64,000 nt of DNA from Capitulum mitella (Eukaryota > Arthropoda > Thecostraca > Pollicipedomorpha > Pollicipedidae). Below are positions 57,600 through 64,000 of the stretch, in pieces (the first letter of the stretch is position 1; every line of letters starts with the position of its first letter). The notes under the pieces were generated by a model. The model saw only the letters and a list, made by a program, of their open reading frames with translations. It was not told the DNA's origin and searched no databases. A program made the translations under genes and the position numbers. Location: NCBI GenBank assembly GCA_030062745.1, contig CP099843.1:1799001-1863000 (forward strand), in the 5' to 3' direction.

Positions 57600-58480
57600 C
57601 CGCGCTCCGACGGTCATCTAGCGGTGTGTCTTTCGGCAGTTCCGGGCGAGCGGTGCGACTGTTCCAGTCCTCAGCCGCTCGTCGCCTGGCTCCAATTAAC
57701 CGCCGCATCGCACGCGGCCTCAGCGGCCCGCGCCCGTCCGGCGGCTCGGGTGATCGAGTAAAATGAAAAGCACACAATTTATTAGAAAATGAATTATAGA
57801 CCCGGAAATGGCAAACAGTTCTTGGGCCGGTAAGATAATAGAATTTTTGATTAGTTGGCTAATGGAAAGACGGGCCATTCATCGATGTTTGATGCGGCCG
57901 TACGCGGGACGGGCGCGCACTGATTGCGCGGAGCGCGCCGTCGAATTTCCCAGCGGCCGGCCGAGAACAAATGGAATTTATTCAGCATTAGCTGACTGGT
58001 CGGGCCGTATTGACGGCCGGAGTGATACCTGGCTTTGTCACGTGCCCGGAGTCGACGTCGTTCCCGACGTGAGGCCGACCCGCGTGCCGCGCCAGGCGGG
58101 GAGGGGCGGCGTTTTCAGCGCCCGCGGGCGTGTTGCGTTGTTGTGTTGTGTTGCTTTCTCGGCCGCGGGGCGGCAGCGTCCGGCCCGGCACGCCCCGCAA
58201 GCCGCCTGCGGCCGTCCGGCGGCCCGCCGAGCCGTGCCGGCAATCGGCAATCAGCGCCGAATGCCCGCTAATTAGCGCGCCCAACAGCGGACCGCGACCG
58301 CTTGCAGGCTGCAGCTCGGTGCCCAATTAGCACCGAGCAAATGGGTAATTAACTGGTGCTGCTTGCCATCGGGCGGCGCGGCGAGAGCTTCATGATGAGG
58401 CGGCGGCGGCTGGCGGCGGCTGGTGGGGCGCGTGCCGCCGGACGCCGGCGGCTGCGGCGGCTCGCGGCGGCTCTGCGTGG
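57600..58480. promoter_or_regulatory. GC-rich island with palindromic homeodomain-type sites
   Basis: A CG-dense island. At 58267-58276 the perfect palindrome GCTAATTAGC occurs. At 58315-58337 CTCGGTGC and GCACCGAG flank CCAATTA. At 58346-58352 TAATTAA occurs. TAATTA is the known core of many homeodomain proteins. The cluster lies within about 220 bp of the candidate signal-peptide exon on the minus strand, which would place it in its first intron. Binding is inferred from sequence only. Confidence 0.4.
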
Positions 58481-58485
58481 CTTAC

Positions 58486-58561
58486 CCGTGACCTGCGCGT
58501 TGCAGGGTGCCGGCCGGGTCATGCACAACAACAACAGCCAGTGTCTGAAGACGAGGACCAT
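58486..58561 (-). CDS. Candidate first coding exon: signal peptide, partial
   Basis: On the minus strand an ATG at 58561 has G at -3 and G at +4 (strong initiation context). It opens MVLVFRHWLLLLCM, continues through P-A-P-C-N-A-Q, and after 25 codons plus one base reaches GTAAGC, a good 5' splice donor (58485-58480). Basic H/R residues, a leucine core and a small-residue N-A-Q region are the layout of a secretory signal peptide. The patch is less GC-biased than its surroundings. The next exon was not found in the window, so the product is unknown. A competing reading is a plus-strand exon 58506-58602 between TGCAG and GTGAGT. Chance is also possible. Confidence 0.3.
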
Positions 58562-58602
58562 GTCGGGCGGCCAGCTGATTGGCGCCAACATCGATAGCAT
58601 CG

Positions 58603-59000
58603 GTGAGTGCGGGCCGGCCGCCGGCCGCTCTGCCGGCAAATTGGTCGGCCCGGCCCGGCCATCTGCGGCCTCCTCGGCGGCCCGGCCCGGCCCGGCCCGA
58701 CGGTGGCCGCGCCACCTGTGCCGGGAACGCTGGGAGGCGAGCCGGCGGCAGCGCTGGCACCGGCCGGTCGTCAGGTAGATGTTGAGCCTGCAGGGCGTGC
58801 CGAGGACTTGTCTGCGGTGCTGAGGACGGGCGAGGTGAGGGCAGGGTGGGTGATCGGCGGCAAGCAGACAGCGCTGGTCTAAAGAGCCAGCTCGCGGCTG
58901 ACTCGGACCCTGCCGCTGCTGCCGCGGCGGTCCCGGCGGGCCGGGGCAGGGCCCGCCCGATCGGACGTGCCGCTCTATCGCGTCCCGGATGTTTGTTGGT
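58603..59000. other. GC-rich island upstream of the candidate exon
   Basis: CG-dense, with GGCCCGGCCCGGCCCG near 58680. If the minus-strand exon is real, this is its 5' untranslated or promoter side. No clear TATA box was seen. Confidence 0.3.
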
Positions 59001-59645
59001 GGGGCAGTGACGGGCCGGACGGGACACACAGCGCGCGCAGCGGACGAAATCGGCACCGATGTGATGGACCGTGAGCGCAGAACGGCGGGAAATCGCCGCT
59101 CTGAGGACTGTCGGACGCTGTTTCTGGTCGCCTCCATCTATTTCGAAATGGGTAGATTATGTTCGTTGTCTTTGAGACTGTATCACAAGGGGTTCCAATG
59201 CCTCGGTCGTTTCGGGTGACTACTGCTACATAGGTTACGGCTGCTAGGCAGGCGTCAGGTATGAAAATTGAGGTTTTTAAAAGCTTGTCAGATGTATGGC
59301 CCTATCATGGCCGGTTATAAATCTGGTCACCCATGAAGGAAACTGTTTGACAAACTGTGGAACAAAGAAATAGAAACAAAGCCCTGATTCGACAATTTTC
59401 TCACGATACATTTCGCTCTGCATCAGTGTGTCTCACCATTAACAAATTCCCACGTCCGCCTTTTTTGTTCCGTCGTTGTTTCATTTCTTGTCGTCTGCTC
59501 CGTTGTTAGCACGGGTTCTCCCCAGTCACCACTTCCTCAGATTTGTCCGCCTATGTTTTATCTGAAGTCATTCATGCTCCAGTCTTTGGTCCTCCTATCC
59601 TCATTACGCTCGACAAGGTCTGAGAAGTTGATCCCTTGAAACCCT
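59001..59645. other. Non-coding spacer
   Basis: AT-richer unique sequence, no gene recognised. Confidence 0.4.
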
Positions 59646-59649
59646 CCCT

Positions 59650-59920
59650 TCAGCCTCTGTTCCGTTGTCGCCACCGCCTCCCTCTAGTCGCTGTCTGTTT
59701 GTCACCGATGCTCCCCTCAAGTCGCTGTCTGTTTGTCACCAATGCTCCCCTCCAGTCGCTGTCTGTTTGTCACCAATGCTTCCCTCCAGTCGCTGTCTGT
59801 TTGTCACCAATGCTTCCCTCCAGTCGCTGTCTGTTTGTCACCAATGCTTCCCTCCAGTCGCTGTCCGGTTGTCGCCACCGCCTCCGTCCAGCCGCCGTCG
59901 AGTTGTCACCACAGCCACCC
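59650..59920. repeat. 34-bp minisatellite, about 7 copies
   Basis: The unit is CTGTCTGTTTGTCACCAATG followed by CTCCCCTCCAGTCG, with exact 34-bp spacing between early copies (59691, 59725). The outermost copies have GTCGCCACCGCCTCC in place of GTCACCAATGCTTCC at both edges, so the edges resemble each other more than the middle. Since 34 is not a multiple of three, the frame rotates. The 265-codon frame is a shadow. Confidence 0.92.
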
Positions 59921-60114
59921 ATACCGGGTACCCGTCAGGGGGACTAATGGCTGTTTCTTGTCGGAGCAGCGCCGCCCGTGTCGACTGTTATCCGTGCACA
60001 GATCGGCGTGCAGTCCGGACAAGGAATTCAAATTTAAAAGTCAATAATTTTTTGATTAAACTGGCGAAGGCCGATTTTGCCGAGCGAAGAGGTGCTAGTG
60101 CTTGCGCCCGTGGC

Positions 60115-60400
60115 CCACTCCCAGCCGCTGCTGACGCGGCCAGACCGGCTGACACATTGGGTAAACCAGCTGGCTGCTGGTCTGAATCGCCTGACTGTCC
60201 GCCCAAGCCGTTTGACGGGAACAGGCCGGCTGACAGCTCGGGCAGACCAGCCGACTGTTCGACCAGACTAGCTGACTGCCCAGGCGGCTGCACGGGCAGA
60301 CCAGCTGATTGCTCGGCTAGACCAGCGGACTGCCCAGACAGACCAGGCGGCTGCCGGGCAGGCCAGCTGATTGCTCCGGCGCGCCAGCCGATTCCCAGTT
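60115..60400. repeat. 24-bp degenerate minisatellite
   Basis: Units of about 24 bp built on CAGACCAGCTGACTGCTCGG, with G/C and T/G variants and single copies of GGCGGCTGC. Read in frame it gives G-R-P-A-D-C-S-A. Because most units keep the 24-bp length the frame stays open, but no family is recognised. Confidence 0.8.
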
Positions 60401-61435
60401 GCGGACTGATTGGACAGACTGTTGGCAGCCGTGACTGGTATCACAGATTCGGTCACCGCTGAATCAGCGAGTGATCTGGTGAAGCTTGTGGCACGAGGCA
60501 GCACAGTGTTGTCTGCGGCCTGCCACTGGTCAGTCGGCCAAGGATTGCCGAGACTTTAACAAGCCGACATCAGAAACGTCGTGTATCTGTTATTCTTGAA
60601 AACATTGCCGAAGCGCATTTGGCGCACGTCAAGTTCGGCAGAAACGGAATGGTTGTTTCGTTGTTCCGACTGTTGAATAGTCAGAACACGGTGAAGAACA
60701 TTGTTACTAGCAGTAACAGTGGCCGCGAATGCACCAGAGGATATAGGAGATAGTCGCATTAGGTTTGGGATTCGTGCAGCGTCGATTTCTGCTAGCTGCA
60801 TGTCGACTTTGTAATTTCTGCGGTGTCATGTTTAGTTTATCGTTGTCGTTGACGTGCTCTTCGAAGCCATGTTACGATTACTGTAAGCAGTCATTGTCAT
60901 ACATTCGCCATATGCAGACTGTCTTTAACCGTTGTTTGATCTTCGCAGCCCAGAATTTCCGCCGACTGATTACCTGGTTCGACGAACTGTTAGAGCGCGT
61001 CTGTTTTTCGTTTCTTTTGCCACGCCCACCTCCATGAAACTGTTTGTCGTCCTACTCGTGTAATCGTGGTTTCCTCATTGGGTCTCCAGAGTGTTTTTAC
61101 ACCCTTCCCGCTTATTGTTACGTTTGTTTCTTTGTCGTATCCAAAATGTATCGCACATGCGTCTTGAATCGGAAGTCTGCTTCCTTTTGTGGTTTGTTAA
61201 CAGTTTTTTTTTCACTTCCAATGGCCTCTTTGTCCCCTATACCCGGCATCAGGACAAGCACCCTCTCCCGGACGCAGTAGTGAAGCTTTATCCTGCCGCC
61301 GGCCGTCTGCCGTTGCTTGCCACCGCAGGGAGACTTGCTGCACGGTCCGAGCCTCAGTGGACAGAAGACGGCCAGGGATTGTCTGTAACCACTTCTGTCT
61401 CCGCGTCTGGCCCGCGCAGAAACGCCGTCTGTGTG
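60401..61435. other. Non-coding spacer
   Basis: Mixed composition, no gene. A 90-codon plus frame (60765-61037) is cysteine-rich but unrecognised and has no Kozak or splice support. Confidence 0.35.
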
Positions 61436-61439
61436 CAGC

Positions 61440-63345
61440 CCCTGCGGACACGGCCGGCGCGCGAGCAAACAATGGTCCAAGTCCCCCCGCCTGTCGCGCC
61501 GCCGCCGTCGCCCTAATCCTGATCTTTCCGGAATTCATTCTTCATTGCGGGAAATTGGCCTGTCAAAATCTAATTTATCTTGAATGCTCGTTTATTTGTG
61601 GCTCTTTTATATTAATGGATATGAAATTTTATTCGCTAAATTGATGGAAGGGGGTAATAGATTCGTCCGACGGGCTCCTGAAGCGGGCCAGTTGCCGGTC
61701 TTGTAAGCTCGGTCGTGCCGGGTGCGGCGGCAAAACAGGAACGGCGATAACTGCAGGAGGCCGCGGCGGCGTACCCCGCGCCACTGCACGAGCCGACCTG
61801 GCGACCGGCCGGTCTGCGAGCTGCCAGTGCCGCGGCCGGCGGTCCGGCGCGTGGCGCGTGCCGCGTGCCGTGTGTTCACCAGGGATGAGTCTGGCCGCGG
61901 AGGAAACGGAGACACCCGGTTTTGCCGGAGAGAGGCCATACACCGGGCGAGGCCCGCGCGTGACGGCGGCGTTTCAGCGATGCCCTCGCTCCTGTGGCGG
62001 CTTGGCATCGCAGCCCCTCTTATCACCTCTGTGTTTGACTGGCGGGTCTCACGCGGCTGGCGATCAAACCCGGAACTTAGAGACTCGGAGAACAAATTCT
62101 GACTGAGTAGGCCAGCTTGGGCCGCTGTACGTTGGAGGTCATTTGAGCGTTGCTGCCCTCGGCGGGGGTTACCCGGGCCGCCCATGGCGTCCCGTTCATG
62201 GGTTCTGACGACGCCGATTGGGTATTCTGCGGAGTCACGAGCGTTACGCTATACCTGGCCGAGCACCACGTCGGTGGCGGATTGTTTGTAGGCACAGCTG
62301 TCGTTTTACAGCGTTTTTTGCTGCGGTCAACACGGGGCCTCTCCCGACGCCGAGTTCGATACGAGGGTCTTGAGTGACACGAGCGTCACGCCAGCGGGCT
62401 GCTGACTTTTCATGAACGTCAGGCGGGTGACAGCGGGCTCAGACGTGGTCGACCGACGAATGCCTCATCAATGGGCTGGCTCGCCTCAGTGCATGCAGGG
62501 ACGAGGGAACATGTCTGGCTCAGTTGCCAGTGCTTTATGAATGCTGATGCAAACCGGGGCGCGGCGACAGGCGCTGTTCAGGTCAGGTCAGGTCAGATCA
62601 GGTCCAGCCCGGCCTGCGGCCCCGGCTGGACCTGATCCGGGCCGTGTCTGGGTGCACGTGAACTCGGAGAGCACTCTTGTCTCCTCCCGCCAACTCGGCC
62701 ACCCTGTGTCGCCCGCCGCGCCGGCCCGAGCGGAGCACGCCGACTCGAGTAGTGGTGACTGCCGGCTTGACCTCTGAATTCTGTGCCGTCTGCATGGACG
62801 TCGATGTTTCCTGGCCCCATCATGGCTCTCCATTAGACGGGCCATACCACCGGGACTGCCTGCCGGCGTGTGGTCGCCGGCTGGCGGGCCACCGCGAGAG
62901 GCTCCATCCCCGTCCCTCCCCCCCCAACCGGCACCGGGCGGCCGGGCTCTCTGAGTGTAAGCATACAAGCATTACGGCTAATACTTGCTTTATCATTTCA
63001 AGATGGCGGCCAGGCCGGGCCGTCGCCGAAAACAAGACATCGCCATTACTAGCGCCGAAGTCGTCCCTAACGAGATAAAAGCCCTCCGGTCCGAGCGGCG
63101 GGTCAAATGAAAATGAATACTTCCTTTAATAGAGCCGACATGAATTTGCTTTTATTTGGTCGGCCGCCGGCCGGACGGTCTGCCTGTGACACGTAAACAA
63201 CCGGACCGCGGCGCCCCGGGCCAAATGGCCCAGCTGGCGGTCGGAATGGGGGGGGGGGGCGGGGAACGGGACTCTCCGTGAGGCCGGGCCGCGAGCGCTG
63301 ACCACCGTCTCCCTCTGTTGTCAGCGTCATGCAGGGCCTATTTTA
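61440..63345. other. Alternating GC islands and mixed DNA
   Basis: CG-dense blocks at 61440-61510, 61700-61880, 62590-62950 and 63140-63300 alternate with AT-richer pieces. GGTCAGGTCAGGTCAGATCA at about 62580 repeats the TGACCT word of the 35-kb array. A G12 run lies near 63247. No gene recognised. Confidence 0.4.
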
Positions 63346-63353
63346 ACATGTTA

Positions 63354-63412
63354 ACTGGGGGGGCAAATGCCCCCCCAGTCGGGCACTTTGCCCCCCCAGT
63401 CAAGATCCTTTG
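63354..63412. repeat. G/C-run hairpin with adjacent repeat
   Basis: ACTGGGGGGGCA (63354-63365) pairs perfectly with TGCCCCCCCAGT (63368-63379) across AA. Directly after it GGCACTTTGCCCCCCCAGTC repeats the right arm. The texture resembles the G/C-run subterminal parts of the hAT-like MITEs, but the termini are missing. Confidence 0.8.
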
Positions 63413-64000
63413 CCCATGCAAGGAAAAAAACAGCCAGGTGTACTAGCGTACCCAAGAAGGTATTCCATAAAGCGCTGCGCTCGCAAAGCAGCATGTTATC
63501 AACGAAGGATGTGTTGAATCACTGAGTAATGTGGGAGCACACTTAGAAGCATCACTTTATAATACGTATTGCAGGAACACCTAGTGACCGCTGGCGAGCG
63601 TGTTTCGTAATTAGAACGCCGGCACCCGATGCCGCGATTGTCTGGTGGGCGGCCAAGGCGTTTCATTGCATCGTAAGCACGTTAAAAATGATGATACCCA
63701 TCTTTGATGTGTTCAAGCGCAAGAAAACTGAAGGGCGAGCTGGTGCGCAGGGCGGTTTCGCTATGGTGAGATAAGGTTTATATGAATGCGGTAACAGTCC
63801 AACAGTGCTGTAGTCATCACCAATCATCCTGATCCGAAAACCCTGCTAAAATCCCAGTACCTGATTGGTAGAACTTCATTGAACTAGGCGGTTAAACCCG
63901 AGTTTTACGCGAGGAAAACAGAAAATTAATCAGGCATGTATTAAAACCGTCAATCTTGCTGCTCCTAGTGCATGGGTTTGAACATCCCATGAGCATGCTT
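63413..64000. other. Non-coding end of window
   Basis: Unique-looking AT-rich sequence, no gene or repeat recognised. Confidence 0.45.

Noticed and set aside
13066..60400. CRISPR arrays
   Set aside because: All repeats are head-to-tail tandem without unique spacers, and the DNA is clearly eukaryotic in character.
1..64000. rRNA, snRNA and well-known microRNA genes
   Set aside because: No conserved U6, U2 or 5S core and no let-7, miR-1, miR-9, miR-10, miR-124 or miR-184 mature sequence was seen on reading either strand.

Overview
The window reads as animal nuclear DNA, most likely from a marine or other invertebrate. I cannot name the species. The evidence is the absence of dense bacterial-type genes, the presence of hAT-like and piggyBac-like non-autonomous transposons, decayed DIRS-, Ty3- and LINE-like retrotransposon pieces, many microsatellites and minisatellites, and CpG-rich islands in which CG dinucleotides are not depleted. 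No complete protein-coding gene, tRNA, rRNA or other recognisable RNA gene was found. The longest open frames lie in tandem arrays whose unit length is divisible by three, or in GC-rich DNA where stop codons are rare. They are not evidence of genes. The one place that looks like part of a real gene is a minus-strand candidate first coding exon at 58486-58561: a signal peptide, a good start-codon context and a GTAAG splice donor, next to an island with palindromic homeodomain-type sites.

Layout. The sequence alternates between AT-rich unique or transposon-derived DNA and GC-rich islands a few hundred bases long. The main islands are near 2.2-2.6, 5.0-5.5, 9.3-9.8, 14.6-15.2, 16.8-17.3, 18.3-18.5, 19.6-20.3, 28.2-28.7, 32.1-33.0, 34.2-35.4, 38.2-39.2, 40.1-40.3, 47.2-47.6, 49.4-50.0, 50.7-51.4, 56.2-56.9, 57.6-59.0 and 61.4-63.3 kb. 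Many carry isolated AT-only words (TAAT, ATTA, TAATTA) inside GGCC/CGGC-rich sequence.

Tandem arrays sit in or beside the islands: degenerate 14 bp (4.6 kb), 45 bp (13.1-14.1 kb), 31 bp (17.3 kb), 36 bp (26.9 kb), 84 bp x 8 (31.4 kb), 57/62 bp x 18 (35.4 kb), 62 bp (50.7 kb), about 30 bp (53.5 kb), 34 bp (59.7 kb) and 24 bp (60.1 kb). Most share a GACTG core.

Mobile elements lie mostly in the AT-rich parts: two piggyBac-like elements of about 1.2 kb (6.0 and 10.1 kb), four hAT-like MITEs (8.5, 23.1, 29.6 and 55 kb), a dispersed repeat present twice (46.1 and 55.3 kb), and a pair of inverted 16-bp arrays 3.9 kb apart (40.3 and 44.2 kb) that resembles a Foldback-type element. Retroelement debris lies near 15.2-15.7, 45.1-45.4 and 49.1-49.3 kb.

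The best overall reading is an intergenic or intronic, regulatory-island-rich region with heavy repeat turnover, possibly flanking a developmental gene on the minus strand near 58.5 kb. Calls were made by eye, without database searches or alignment software.
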